NCBI GenBank assembly: GCA_020635905.1
Contig: JACJYV010000009.1
Coordinates: forward strand, 248,001 to 312,000
Source: Bacteroidia bacterium
GTDB taxonomy: Bacteria > Bacteroidota > Bacteroidia > J057 > JADKCL01
Direction: 5' to 3'
DNA: 64,000 nucleotides
Position 1 is the stretch's first letter; the number at the start of each line of letters is the position of its first letter. Shown one piece after another: positions 16,901 to 25,043 of the stretch. Position numbers and translations under genes: made by a program. The notes beneath the pieces are model-generated. The model worked only from the letters and a program-made list of their open reading frames with translations. It made no database searches and was not told the origin of the DNA.

Positions 16901-16940
16901 CCAGAAGGGCAAGTATCCTTTTTCTTAGTTCTCCGATCAT
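13908..16940 (-). CDS. susC: SusC/RagA-family TonB-linked outer-membrane transporter
   Basis: 1,010 residues from the ATG at 16940 (an in-frame TTG two codons upstream is less likely). A signal peptide (ending FIFAQ) is followed by a carboxypeptidase-regulatory-like domain (about 30-115, GTVSGKVKDENGDPLVG), the SusC box (DDVVIVGYGTQRKRDLTGSI), a plug domain (to about 235, with IYGSRGSNGVILITTKRG) and a long 22-strand barrel ending in LNVTF. It imports oligosaccharides across the outer membrane using TonB energy together with the SusD lid. It is the first gene of the operon. The 290-bp upstream gap to the phosphoesterase gene contains the probable promoter and a small palindrome. No SusR-like or anti-sigma regulator is encoded nearby. 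Confidence 0.95.
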   Translation of the reverse strand: MIGELRKRILALLVLTFVSSAFIFAQKGTVSGKVKDENGDPLVGTTVMVEGTQMGTLTDGEGNYSIQLDPGDYNLVFSFVGYDKQTKSVKVAAGETISLNTGMELEGKEMDDVVIVGYGTQRKRDLTGSISKIGARDLNDIPGTSFEATLQGKAPGVQVIQSSGIAGAGAMVRVRGIASVGAGGDPLYVVDGIPITQDNFANGDRGGQNNNPLSSINPNDIESIEILKDAAATGIYGSRGSNGVILITTKRGKRGKPTFDFSTRIGLSQPTKLQSLLTGDQWLQLRQEAWENDGNTGRAPLPMGLTLEDAQGVNTDWQDKMVQTGVKQEYNFSMRQGNDKIKTYLGVSAMNSESYIVGNSYQRLTARGNVDWNILKNLRVSGNFSLARGLNNRVDQAWAGGLGAAQSTLLPIYSDTLNNQINPLFKQTVVDWQTLEYRTINNISLFYEPIKGLEINASGNFDYMDMGDDILEDSLWDTQNHTARAKEWATNVFNWSTNGYASYKVNLPEDHGLKIMAGMEAQKSVSRSEYLELTNVYKPIYANPSASENTDTINTVNPTERWSFVSLFTRVNYDYKKKYFFQATARIDGSSKFGRENVYGFFPTVGGGYILSEESWWKEKVPVINFLKFKASWGKTGNANIPNNARFGLFSSNQNNVTYNGDSTIYPTQLENPFLQWETAYTVDGGFEIGFWNDRLTADVTFYNKKTRDMLIQLKTATSTGFPNYWSNVGQVLNRGFEIGITSRNLVGKFKWTTTLNLSRNYNKVLDVGDTAPDALAGSGDTRVIEGQPLGVNYLVRFSHVDAATGLPVWLDKDGNETMTWSENNRVVVGKVLPDVIGGLTNRFEYKGFDLEALWTFSIGGNIYDDAAKRQLGVFTDWNMRTDIINRWTTPGQEGATYPRLTMNPGTYGGLGSEWNLNTTQFLYDATYYRLKKVSLGYSFNGDLVTKMHLQALRLYVTGTNLITITNYPGSDPEVVRDQNGPQGRNISPNVSYLTPPQERTLSVGLNVTF

Positions 16941-16957
16941 AAACAACTTAGTTTTTA

Positions 16958-17037
16958 CAAATAGTTAACACCACTTTATCAAAGTAAGCTTAATCGTAAA
17001 GATAGCATAAATTTTTTGAAAGTGTCAAGCCGACACT
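16958..17037 (-). promoter_or_regulatory. Probable susC promoter with upstream palindrome
   Basis: On the minus strand ACTATTTG (16958-16965) is a weak match to TAnnTTTG, with TTTG (16980-16983) about 14 bases upstream as a possible -33 box at short spacing. Further upstream, AGTGTC-AAGCC-GACACT (17021-17037) is a perfect 6-bp inverted repeat in AT-rich sequence that could be an operator. Confidence 0.3.
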
Positions 17038-17232
17038 AAGATTAGTAAAAGATTGGTTTTGAAGGGTAAGAGGGTGGTGGGGATCGGTAAATTAGCCCAA
17101 AATTAACCTGTATCCATGCGAAATGCTTTTATCCGTTTTGCTCCAAATCAGGGTCGAATCGGGAACTGTAAAGATTTGGCTTGCAAGGATGGGCTTTGAA
17201 AGCGGATATTTGGAAAATGATCTCCACGAATT

Positions 17233-17856
17233 ATGAAAATCGTATTCATTTCTGATACCCACGGCAAACACAAAGATCTGCAATTGCCTGATGGCGATGT
17301 GCTGGTCCATGCGGGAGACCTCAGTCCCAGGGGCAGCGCCAGGGATCTGCAGGAATTTTTCCATTGGTTTGAAACCCGTCCCCATGCGCATAAAATTTGC
17401 ATCGCAGGTAACCACGACTTTCTGGCTGAGGACAACCCGGAAATGTTCGCAAAGCTGGTCCCTGATAATGTGATCTACCTCAACGACAGCGGCTGCGAGA
17501 TTGAGGGAGTGAAATTTTGGGGATCGCCCATTACTCCCTGGTTTTATGACTGGGCCTTCAATCGCAAGCGGGGAGAGGAAATAGCCCGTTACTGGTCCCT
17601 GATTCCCGAAGATACGGATGTGCTGATCACCCATGGTCCGCCCTATGGCATTCTCGACAAAACTGCCCGCGGCGACCTGGCGGGTTGCGAAGAATTGCTC
17701 AGGCGGGTGGAGGAAGTTCAGCCTAAAATCCACGTGTTTGGTCATATTCATGAAGCCCGTGGCGCGGTCAAAAAAGGAAAAACCCAGTTTGTCAATGCCA
17801 GTGTCCTGAATCTGATGTACATGCTGGTTTTTGATCCGCAGGAATATTCTCTTTAA
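17233..17856 (+). CDS. Calcineurin-like metallophosphoesterase (UPF0046/MPPED-like)
   Basis: 207 residues, a complete single domain without signal peptide. All metallophosphoesterase motifs are present: D8-x-H10 (SDTHG), G-D29 (HAGDLS), G-N60-H61-D, H134 (THGPP) and G-H171-x-H173 (GHIHEARG). The THGPPYGILD and GHIHEARG wording matches the small cytosolic MPPED1/MPPED2-like (UPF0046) group that hydrolyses phosphodiesters in vitro. The physiological substrate is unknown. It stands alone. Its stop codon abuts the heptamer repeat at 17857. Confidence 0.92.
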   Translation: MKIVFISDTHGKHKDLQLPDGDVLVHAGDLSPRGSARDLQEFFHWFETRPHAHKICIAGNHDFLAEDNPEMFAKLVPDNVIYLNDSGCEIEGVKFWGSPITPWFYDWAFNRKRGEEIARYWSLIPEDTDVLITHGPPYGILDKTARGDLAGCEELLRRVEEVQPKIHVFGHIHEARGAVKKGKTQFVNASVLNLMYMLVFDPQEYSL

Positions 17857-17898
17857 GCTACGAGCTACGAGCTACGAGTTACGAGTTACGAGCTACGA
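17857..17898. repeat. Heptamer repeat (GCTACGA/GTTACGA), 6 units
   Basis: Six perfect-length 7-bp units beginning directly after the phosphoesterase stop codon. The resulting open frame continues into the isomerase leader but is not a gene. Confidence 0.92.
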
Positions 17899-17931
17899 GA
17901 AGGGGAGTACGGTAACGAGAATTCAACTCAT

Positions 17932-18004
17932 GCCCAATGCACCACCATGTGGAAACTCTGAACTCAGAACTCAGAACTCAGAACTAACAACTACTAACAA
18001 CTAC
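17932..18004. repeat. GAACTCA heptamers plus a dispersed 27-bp motif
   Basis: GCCCAATGCACCACCATGTGG (17932-17952) is followed by GAACTCA units (17960-17985) and then AACAACTACT-type repeats. A variant of the same composite, GCCCAAAGGCCCCACCATGTGGCAACTC, recurs at 18641-18668 on the other side of the isomerase gene. Confidence 0.75.
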
Positions 18005-18055
18005 CCAAAACACTTTATCTGAAAACCAGTTAATTTGTCACAGAAAATCGATCTA

Positions 18056-18580
18056 ATGCAGGAACCTCAGGTCATATTGGTGGACAGCGAAGACCGCGAA
18101 ATGGGTAGTATGGGCAAACAGGAAGCCCATGAAAAAGGCCTGTTGCACCGGGCCATTTCCGTTTTTCTGTTTGACCCCTCGGGCCGCATGTTGTTGCAGA
18201 AAAGGGCGTTGGAAAAATACCATTCTCCCGGTCTCTGGACCAATACGGTTTGCAGCCATCCTGCGCCGGGTGAAAATTCCGCACAAGCCGCCTTACGCCG
18301 CCTGAAAGAAGAAATGGGCATTTCTGCCGATCTGTTGCCCGCTTTCACCTTTACCTATAAGGCAGAATTTGAAAACGGTCTCACCGAGCACGAACTCGAC
18401 CATGTTTTCCTGGGAAAGTGGGAGGGAAGCCCCCAACCCGACCCGGCTGAAATCGCCGCCTGGCGCTGGATTCATCCCGACGACCTCCTCGACGAAGTAG
18501 CCCGCAAACCCGAAAACTTTACGGTTTGGTTTCGCATTATTTTGGAAAGAGTACTGGAAGTGAAAGCGGAAATGTTTTAG
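18056..18580 (+). CDS. idi: Isopentenyl-diphosphate delta-isomerase, type I
   Basis: 174 residues from the ATG at 18056. A TTG at 18035 would add seven residues, but related proteins begin just before the QVILVD strand. Catalyses IPP-to-DMAPP interconversion in isoprenoid synthesis (menaquinone side chain, undecaprenyl phosphate). Nudix fold: catalytic Cys in TNTVCSHP (about C66), Nudix-like helix (ALRRLKEEMGI) and catalytic Glu in TEHELDHVF (about residues 111-113). The C-terminal W-R-x-I-x-P-x-D and FTVWFRII are family features. Alone between repeat tracts. Its stop codon overlaps a solo copy of the AGAGGTCCCC arm seen at 4504 and 4610. Confidence 0.95.
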   Translation: MQEPQVILVDSEDREMGSMGKQEAHEKGLLHRAISVFLFDPSGRMLLQKRALEKYHSPGLWTNTVCSHPAPGENSAQAALRRLKEEMGISADLLPAFTFTYKAEFENGLTEHELDHVFLGKWEGSPQPDPAEIAAWRWIHPDDLLDEVARKPENFTVWFRIILERVLEVKAEMF

Positions 18581-18622
18581 AGGTCCCCTGAGGCAACTCA
18601 TTCTTTGAAGAGCCTCATTCAA

Positions 18623-18734
18623 CCTGAAACTCAGAACTCTGCCCAAAGGCCCCACCATGTGGCAACTCACACCTGCAGTTTACGGTTTGCCGATTGAACT
18701 CTCTATTTAGAACTAACAACTCAGAACTTAGAAC
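18623..18734. repeat. Heptamer-rich spacer flanking the insertion element
   Basis: Degenerate GAACTCA, GAACTAA and CAACTCA units with an embedded fragment CAGTTTACGG of the other heptamer type. The tract continues across the IS at 19874-19904 (ACAACTATCAACTAACAACTACC), so the element landed inside it. Confidence 0.75.
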
Positions 18735-19873
18735 TATACTTCGCGCGGGCACAAGTTACCCTTTTGAAGTTGTGGACATGTTGATATAAAAAAGAACGGA
18801 GCATTGCATTTTGGGGTGTCTAAAATCCTAAAATGATGCTCCGTATAAAAATCTCTGAAGAAGACTTTCGAGTAGTAAAGATAGAAAGATATTTGAATCA
18901 TCCTCCCCGAATGTTGAAGCAGCTGGCAATTTTGGCGATGAGTAATGATTTCAAGCGTAAGGATATTGCCGTGGCAGTTGGGGTGAGCCCCAAGACGGTG
19001 ACGTCCATTCAAAAGAAGTATGCCGAATTTGGCCTTGGGAGCGTCCTTTCTCCTGTTTCCTATCGGCCTGTTTCGTGTTTGGAACCGTATCGGGGAATCT
19101 TAAAGGCCTCCTTTTTGGCGGAATGCAGCCCTTCTGTGGCAGAAGCTGCCCAGCGGATCTCTCACTTGACAGGTTTAAAACTCGGTCAGACCCAGGTGAG
19201 GCACTTCCTGAAGTCAATTGGCATGCGCTTCTGCAAACTTGGCCACATTCCTGGGAAGGCCGATCCTGCTGCCCAGGAGGTCTTTTGGGAGGAAGTGATG
19301 ATGCCCAGAATTGCCGAATGCATAGCGGACAAACGTCATGTTTTCTTCATAGATTCAGCCCATTTCGTGCTGGCACCCTTTCTCTCCTTCGTGTGGTCGT
19401 TTTGCCGATTGTTCATCAAGGCTCCATCGGGAAGGCAAAGGTATAACGTGTTGGGTGCCCTACATGCAAAAACCAAGATCCTCGAAACCTTCAGAAACAC
19501 AGGCTACATTGACTCAACCTCAGTGGTAAGCTTGTTTAAGCTCCTTAAGGAACGGTACACAGACCAACCCATCACAATTATTCTCGACAACGCCCCTTAC
19601 CAGAGATGTAAATTTGTCCAGGAAACTGCACGTCAAATGGAAATTGAATTATGCTTCCTGCCTTCGTATTCTCCCAACCTAAACCTGATTGAACGGGTTT
19701 GGAAAATCATCAAGAAATCCGCACTTAATGGACGATATTATCCCACCTTTAAGGAGTTCAAAAGCGCCATTGACAAAGCACTGGACGAATTCCATGAAAA
19801 GGACCACCGAAAAACACTAAACCTCAAATTCCAGAGGTACAAAAAAGTTACTTTTATGGCCGCGTGAAGTATA
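18735..19873 (+). mobile_element. IS630-type insertion element, apparently intact
   Basis: About 1.14 kb. Left end TATACTTCGCGCGGGCA and right end (reverse complement) TATACTTCACGCGGCCA are imperfect terminal inverted repeats of roughly 25-30 bp. Both ends carry TA, the dinucleotide target duplicated by IS630/Tc1-mariner elements. One full-length transposase fills the interior. Heptamer repeat sequence lies on both sides. Confidence 0.85.
18833..19867 (+). CDS. IS630-family transposase
   Basis: 344 residues. N-terminal helix-turn-helix (about 35-70, KDIAVAVGVSPKTVTSIQKKY) followed by a second winged-helix-like part (about 100-135) and a DDE domain: D174 (FFIDSAHF), D252 (ILDNAPYQ), E287 (LNLIERVWK). 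The ILDNAP and SPxLNLIE blocks are diagnostic of IS630/Tc1. All three catalytic acids are present and no frameshift is seen, so it is probably active. Its stop codon lies within the right inverted repeat. Confidence 0.95.
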   Translation: MMLRIKISEEDFRVVKIERYLNHPPRMLKQLAILAMSNDFKRKDIAVAVGVSPKTVTSIQKKYAEFGLGSVLSPVSYRPVSCLEPYRGILKASFLAECSPSVAEAAQRISHLTGLKLGQTQVRHFLKSIGMRFCKLGHIPGKADPAAQEVFWEEVMMPRIAECIADKRHVFFIDSAHFVLAPFLSFVWSFCRLFIKAPSGRQRYNVLGALHAKTKILETFRNTGYIDSTSVVSLFKLLKERYTDQPITIILDNAPYQRCKFVQETARQMEIELCFLPSYSPNLNLIERVWKIIKKSALNGRYYPTFKEFKSAIDKALDEFHEKDHRKTLNLKFQRYKKVTFMAA

Positions 19874-19884
19874 ACAACTATCAA

Positions 19885-20637
19885 CTAACAACTACCAACC
19901 AAGTACCCCAAAACCGCCCCCGCAGAAGCCACATTCAACGATTCGGCTTTGCCTTTCCCTCCAATAAACACCTTCTGAACTCCAGCCAAATTGCGGACTG
20001 CTTCTGAAACCCCATTGGCTTCATTGCCCAAAACGATCCATTCATTGCCCTGCCAATCAAAATTGGAGGCATTTTCACCGTCCAGGTCTGCCACCACCAC
20101 CCGTCCCGGGTGCTGGCTGAGCCAGGCGGACAGGTCGTCCACATAGATCAAAGGCAGCCTGAAGGCTGACCCCATCGAACTACGCAGCACTTTGGGATTG
20201 GTCCAGTCAGCGGTGCCGCTGCTGCAGATCAGGCCCTTCAGGCCAAACCAATCCGCGGTGCGGATCAGGGTGCCCAGATTTCCAGGGTCCTGGATCTGGT
20301 CGAGCACAAAGGCCGGACCGGCCTGCAGGGCATCCTCGGGCCAGGCCGGAAAAGGGATCACCGTGACCACCCCTTCGGGGGTGGATTGGGTCGAAATGCG
20401 GCCAAAGGCCGCTGCGTCTGTGGTGAAAACCAGTTCAGGATTCAGTCCTGAAAAGGGCTCTCCCTCGGGCATGGAAGTATTTTCCAGCAAAATCACTGCC
20501 TGAGGGATCAGCCCTTCTTCCAGAGCCTCGGCCAGCAACTTCCAGCCCTCAATTAACAGGAGACGGTTTTCGTATCGAAATTTTTTCTGCCCGAGAGAGG
20601 CAAAAAACTTTACTTTTGCTTTAGATAAGGTATTCAT
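19885..20637 (-). CDS. SpoU/TrmH-family RNA 2'-O-methyltransferase
   Basis: 250 residues. N-terminal substrate-binding region (LSKAKVKFFASLGQKKFR) and a SPOUT knot: motif 1 around N120-LGTLIR126, motif 2 GNEANG (204-209), motif 3 SLNVASAGA (from 233). These identify a TrmH-type enzyme that methylates the 2'-OH of a tRNA or rRNA nucleotide using SAM. The exact target cannot be told. The start codon overlaps by two bases the divergent start codon of the TamL gene (shared CATG at 20635-20638). Confidence 0.9.
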   Translation of the reverse strand: MNTLSKAKVKFFASLGQKKFRYENRLLLIEGWKLLAEALEEGLIPQAVILLENTSMPEGEPFSGLNPELVFTTDAAAFGRISTQSTPEGVVTVIPFPAWPEDALQAGPAFVLDQIQDPGNLGTLIRTADWFGLKGLICSSGTADWTNPKVLRSSMGSAFRLPLIYVDDLSAWLSQHPGRVVVADLDGENASNFDWQGNEWIVLGNEANGVSEAVRNLAGVQKVFIGGKGKAESLNVASAGAVLGYLVGSC

Positions 20638-23215
20638 GCGGATTCAAAGCCAAAAATACATACTTTTCCTTATCCTTCCGTTGTTCCTTTACGCCTGCAG
20701 CGCAACTGAACACCTTCAGGACGGGCAATCCCTCCTGAAAAGCAATGTGAAATTCAAACGGGCGGAAGAACGGGTGGAGGTGGATTCCACCATTCACAAA
20801 GGCCTTTTCCGCTTTCTGAAAGTGACCGGGAGCGCCACCCTCGACGAAGAATTACTGGCTTCCAGCGTCAAAACCCGCCCCAATCGTCGCATGCTATGGC
20901 CCAAAACGTATCTGCATCTGTACAACCTGGGCAGGACTTTGCAGATCTACGAGTTTCCCATAGAACGGGCCTATAAATTCTTTTTCCCGAAAAGCTACCT
21001 GGTCGATTCCATCGCAGGTTTTTTGGTGAATGTGGCGGGGGAACCCCCGGTTTTGGTGGACACCCTTTTGCTCAATAAGGATCGCGAAAACCTCAAAAGC
21101 GTCTATTTTTCCCGGGGCTACTTCAGTCCGGAAATTTATTACGAAATCGACACCCTCCACAAGGGCAAGTCCAAAAAAGCAAACGTCAATTTCATCATCA
21201 AGGAGAATTCTGTGTTCATCATTGACACGGTGGAGTATAATATCCCGGTCAAAAATATCAGGGACATTTGCCTGACTACCCGGGAAAAGTCCTTTCTGAA
21301 GCCGGGCGAACCTTATAATGAAGAGAATTTCAACAAGGAAAGGGGGCGCATCAGTAACCTGATGCGGGACTTTGGCTATTTCAATTTCGGGCCTTCGCGA
21401 ACGTCCTTTCGGGTGGATACCTCCTGGCATTCGGGCCGGCGAACGCCCCTGAACCCTAAATTAAAAAATTATAAAACCCTCAAAATCACAGTTGATATTC
21501 CCGATCCGTTGCGGGTTTTCAAGATTCGGGATGTTGTTTTGCAGATCGAACCCTCCAAGGTTTATTTCGACGACATTCCCTACGTAATTTATCCCGGCCA
21601 GGTGGACCCTGAATTCAGAAAAGAACTCGGCCTCAGTCACCGCGTGCTGCGCGACTCCAATTGGGTCACCATCCGGGCTTATCAACGGGCGTTGAAAGAA
21701 CTGAATCTGGATTTTTTGATTCAACAGATCGCGGTCAAGCCAGGCGAGGTGTTTTCCGCTCAGAATGAAGCCAAAACCATGCGCAGATTGCAGGAATTGG
21801 GAATATTTCGCTTCATTTCCGTTCGGCACCAGGTCGCGGATTCTTTGCAGGAAATTGACATCATCATTGAAACCTCCCTCGCTCAGAAATTCCAGTTGAA
21901 AGTGGGCTTTGAAGGATTTTCAACCCAAAACAGGCTGCTTTCCACTGCCAACCTGCCGGGATTGGGAGGTGAGGTGAATTTTCTGAATAAAAAACTATTT
22001 AAAGGAGGGGAATTGCTCCAGCTGACCGGGCGGGGCAACATCAGTTTTTATCAACCCGGGAAAGGGGAATTGTTGCAAACTTTTTTCGAATTGGGCATTT
22101 CTGGAAGTCTCAACTTTCCGCGCATCCTCTTTCCCTTTGCCCGAAGTTACAACTGGGCCCGTTTCAATCCCAAGACCAAACTGGTGCTCAATGCCGACAC
22201 CCAGCAACGGGTGGAGTTTGACCGCACCGTGGTGGGACTGGACTGGAATTATTCCTGGTTTCACAATTCCCTCCATCGAAAAAACCGTTCCACGGTCTCC
22301 CTGCTCAACGTCAACTTTATCCAGTCCGTACTTTTGCCAGCCTTTGAAAATCAGATTGATAGTCTGAAAAATGGATTCCTTCGCCAACTTTTGCTTCTGG
22401 ATTATCAGCCCCGTTTCAGTTCCAAATTCAGCTACAAATTCACCCACTCAGACTACATGAGCACCCGCACCAAGGTCACCAAGTTCATCGAGCCCGTGTT
22501 TGAGTTTGGGGGGAATTTGCCTTTCCTGATCGATCGCTTTTTTGGGGCAGAACATGATGTGCGTGATAATAAGATTGGCAATATCTCGTACGGGCAATGG
22601 GTGAAATTTACGATAGAAGCCAAGGTGTATATCCCCACGGGCGATAATTCTGAAATTGTGGCCAGGTTTTTTTCAGGCGTGGCCGACCCCTGGAATTTTA
22701 CCTCCAAAGTGCCCTTTGACGCACGTTTTTTCAGCGGCGGCACCAACTCCATGCGTGGCTGGCAATCCAACACCCTGGGGCCGGGCATTTTTCAGCGGGA
22801 AAAGCAGTCGGGCGAGGACCTGACTTCGGTCGAATATCTGGTTTCTCCGGGTGGAGAACTTGTGTTTGAGAGCAATCTGGAGTATCGTTTCAATGTAAAC
22901 AGCTTCATCGAACTGGCGGTTTTTAACGACGTGGGCAACGTTTGGTTCCTGCCTTCTGGTGGATTTGAATTTCCAGACGGAAAACTCAGTCCACAAACCC
23001 TGCATTTTGGCTGGGATGCGGGCCTGGGGCTTCGTTTTGACTTCTCTTTCTTCGTTTTCAGGATCGATGTGGCCCAAAAACTGTACGACCCGGCCCGGGT
23101 GATCTACGATGCCAACGGTTTGAAAACACAGTCTGGTTTTGTGATCACAAGTGGATTAAAGGATTTGGGTGGTCAGAATTTTCAGCTTAATTTCGGCATT
23201 GGTTATCCGTTTTAA
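20636..23215 (+). CDS. tamL: TamL-like Omp85 (BamA/TamA) outer-membrane lipoprotein
   Basis: 859 residues. A lipoprotein signal (FLYACSA) is followed by EHLQDGQSLL, the usual start of the Bacteroidota TamL group, which replaces proteobacterial TamA. POTRA-like domains occupy about 30-430 (FIIKENSVFIIDTVEY, IAVKPGEVFSAQNEAKTMRRL, VRHQVADSLQEIDIIIET). The 16-strand barrel contains the loop-6 motif SGGTNSMRGW at about 699-708 and ends in a C-terminal Phe (GIGYPF). It should insert or assemble outer-membrane proteins, in known systems together with a TamB-like partner. No tamB lies in this window. Its ATG shares bases with the divergent methyltransferase start. Confidence 0.88.
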   Translation: MRIQSQKYILFLILPLFLYACSATEHLQDGQSLLKSNVKFKRAEERVEVDSTIHKGLFRFLKVTGSATLDEELLASSVKTRPNRRMLWPKTYLHLYNLGRTLQIYEFPIERAYKFFFPKSYLVDSIAGFLVNVAGEPPVLVDTLLLNKDRENLKSVYFSRGYFSPEIYYEIDTLHKGKSKKANVNFIIKENSVFIIDTVEYNIPVKNIRDICLTTREKSFLKPGEPYNEENFNKERGRISNLMRDFGYFNFGPSRTSFRVDTSWHSGRRTPLNPKLKNYKTLKITVDIPDPLRVFKIRDVVLQIEPSKVYFDDIPYVIYPGQVDPEFRKELGLSHRVLRDSNWVTIRAYQRALKELNLDFLIQQIAVKPGEVFSAQNEAKTMRRLQELGIFRFISVRHQVADSLQEIDIIIETSLAQKFQLKVGFEGFSTQNRLLSTANLPGLGGEVNFLNKKLFKGGELLQLTGRGNISFYQPGKGELLQTFFELGISGSLNFPRILFPFARSYNWARFNPKTKLVLNADTQQRVEFDRTVVGLDWNYSWFHNSLHRKNRSTVSLLNVNFIQSVLLPAFENQIDSLKNGFLRQLLLLDYQPRFSSKFSYKFTHSDYMSTRTKVTKFIEPVFEFGGNLPFLIDRFFGAEHDVRDNKIGNISYGQWVKFTIEAKVYIPTGDNSEIVARFFSGVADPWNFTSKVPFDARFFSGGTNSMRGWQSNTLGPGIFQREKQSGEDLTSVEYLVSPGGELVFESNLEYRFNVNSFIELAVFNDVGNVWFLPSGGFEFPDGKLSPQTLHFGWDAGLGLRFDFSFFVFRIDVAQKLYDPARVIYDANGLKTQSGFVITSGLKDLGGQNFQLNFGIGYPF

Positions 23216-23254
23216 ATTGAGGCGGGTACATTTCAGATTTTTGACCCCAATTTC

Positions 23255-24265
23255 ATGAGCTTCGCCCAACTCGTCAAAGATATCAGGCAAAAGAAATTTT
23301 CCCCTATTTATTATCTCTACGGGGAAGAGAGCTACTTTCTGGATAAAATTTCCAAAGAGCTGGAAGCCAATGTGCTGGAGCCTCACGAGGAAGCTTTTAA
23401 TAAGGTGGTGATGTACGGGGGGGATGCCAAAATTGGTTCCCTGCTCAACGAATTGCGCAGTTTTCCCATGATGTCCACCCGCAGGTTGGTGATGCTGCGC
23501 GAAGCCCAGTCCATGAAGAAAACTGAATTTGAAAAAATTCAGCCTTACCTGGAGAATCCACTCAGTTCGACCGTATTTGTATTGGTATGGAAGGGAAAAG
23601 GAGTGGATGGACGTGGCAAAATGGCCAAATTGCTCAAAGAAAAAGGCACCCCTTTTGAATCCAAGCCTGTGTATGAAAATAAGGTGGCTCCCTGGATCAT
23701 CGAGCAGGTGGAGGCCAAAGGCCTGAAGATTGAGCCCCGTGCAGTGGAAGTCATGGTGACCTATCTGGGCACCAATCTGGGGTTGATCGAGAGCGAAATC
23801 ACCAAAATGGCCCTCAATCTGGGGTCAGATCCCTCCAAAACCATCACCACAGCCCTGGTTTTTGACATGATCAACATAGACAAAGATTTCAATGTCTTTG
23901 AATTGCTGAATGCGCTGGGGGTCAGGGATCATGCCAAAAGTCATTTTATCATCAACCAAATGATGAAAAATGTAAAGGAAAATCCCCCCATTATGATCCT
24001 GGGGCAAATTTTTTCCTTTTTCAACAAACTGACCCTGCTCAAGTATAAACGCCTGGCTACGGATACTGCCATTGCCCAGGAACTGGGTATGAATCCGTAC
24101 ATTGCCCGTCAGTATGTGGCCGCGGTGCGCAATTTTTCCCCCCGTGAATTGCACGAAAACCTGAAAAATATTCTCGAAGCCGACCTTTTTCTCAAAGGCA
24201 TCCGCACTACCCACATGAGCCAGGAACACGTGATGAAAACGCTGGTTTACAAGGTTTTGAATTAA
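23255..24265 (+). CDS. holA: DNA polymerase III subunit delta
   Basis: 336 residues. The N-terminal AAA-like fold begins KKFSPIYYLYGEESYFLDKI, the typical HolA opening (no functional Walker A). Other family features are PMMSTRRLVMLREAQ, the VFVLVWKGK strand, APWIIEQVEAKGLKI and YLGTNLGLIESEITKMAL, with a C-terminal collar of helices. HolA is the clamp-loader wrench that opens the beta clamp. It starts 39 bases after tamL and may be co-transcribed with it. Confidence 0.93.
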   Translation: MSFAQLVKDIRQKKFSPIYYLYGEESYFLDKISKELEANVLEPHEEAFNKVVMYGGDAKIGSLLNELRSFPMMSTRRLVMLREAQSMKKTEFEKIQPYLENPLSSTVFVLVWKGKGVDGRGKMAKLLKEKGTPFESKPVYENKVAPWIIEQVEAKGLKIEPRAVEVMVTYLGTNLGLIESEITKMALNLGSDPSKTITTALVFDMINIDKDFNVFELLNALGVRDHAKSHFIINQMMKNVKENPPIMILGQIFSFFNKLTLLKYKRLATDTAIAQELGMNPYIARQYVAAVRNFSPRELHENLKNILEADLFLKGIRTTHMSQEHVMKTLVYKVLN

Positions 24266-24312
24266 GTGCCTGTTGGTATAATTAACTTTATTCAACTGAA
24301 TTATCCCCACCA

Positions 24313-24341
24313 AAACTGTAAACCGCAAACCGTAAACCGTA
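24313..24341. repeat. Heptamer repeat (AACCGTA type), 4 units
   Basis: AAACTGTAAACCGCAAACCGTAAACCGTA in the 143-bp gap between holA and the next gene. It is the same unit as the large array at 4907. Confidence 0.85.
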
Positions 24342-24408
24342 TTCCCTTGGCAAGATTTTTGCACCACAATGTTTCAGACTAATAGCCGTTATTCCCAAAC
24401 GCCAGTTT

Positions 24409-24942
24409 ATGAAACGAATTCTTCCCGCAATATTCGCCTTTCTGCTCATACTGGGTGGATTTGGCTCCCTCCAGGCCCAATCCAACCGCGTTCCCTGGCA
24501 GGAAGATTCCCCCCTTACCTGGAATAATTTCACCCGCATTCCCGACAACGGGCGCGGGTATGCAGCAAGCGTGTACTGGGAAATGTCCTATAATATGGAA
24601 TGGGTGGTCGATGAGCCTGTTTTCAAAGTTGAGGTCTTTGCTGTGAAGTCCAAATCGTGGGTGAAAAAAGGCCTGGAAACGCCCAAATTACTGGCTCATG
24701 AGCGCCTGCATTTTGACATTGCTGAAATTTATGCCCGCAAATTGCGCAAGGAATTCGCCAACTGGAAGCCGGGCGACAAATCGCCCGACAGCTTATTCAA
24801 CGCGATCATGAAGGAATGCAACGCTTACCAGGACCTCTACGACAGCGAAACTGACCATGGAACCCGTCCCGAACAGCAGGCTTTCTGGGCAAAAAAGGTT
24901 CCCCAGGAACTGAAAGCCCTTTCCGCCTGGCGCCAGCGGTAA
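24409..24942 (+). CDS. Secreted DUF922-like putative zinc protease
   Basis: 177 residues with a signal peptide ending SLQAQ. The mature protein begins with a WQEDSPLTWNNF strand. The key motif is H97-E98-R-L-H101-FDIAEIYAR, an HExxH zinc-site pattern typical of DUF922-like predicted periplasmic metallopeptidases in Bacteroidota, followed by a helix with a conserved D/E-rich C-terminus (QDLYDSETDHG). Substrate and physiological role are unknown. Confidence 0.75.
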   Translation: MKRILPAIFAFLLILGGFGSLQAQSNRVPWQEDSPLTWNNFTRIPDNGRGYAASVYWEMSYNMEWVVDEPVFKVEVFAVKSKSWVKKGLETPKLLAHERLHFDIAEIYARKLRKEFANWKPGDKSPDSLFNAIMKECNAYQDLYDSETDHGTRPEQQAFWAKKVPQELKALSAWRQR

Positions 24943-25043
24943 ATTACCCGTTTGAGGGCCGGCCGTCCCCAATCTTCATTTGGAAGGATGTTCATCCTTT
25001 GGTAATTTCAACGGGAATATTATTCCTCTGAATTTTCCTGCAA

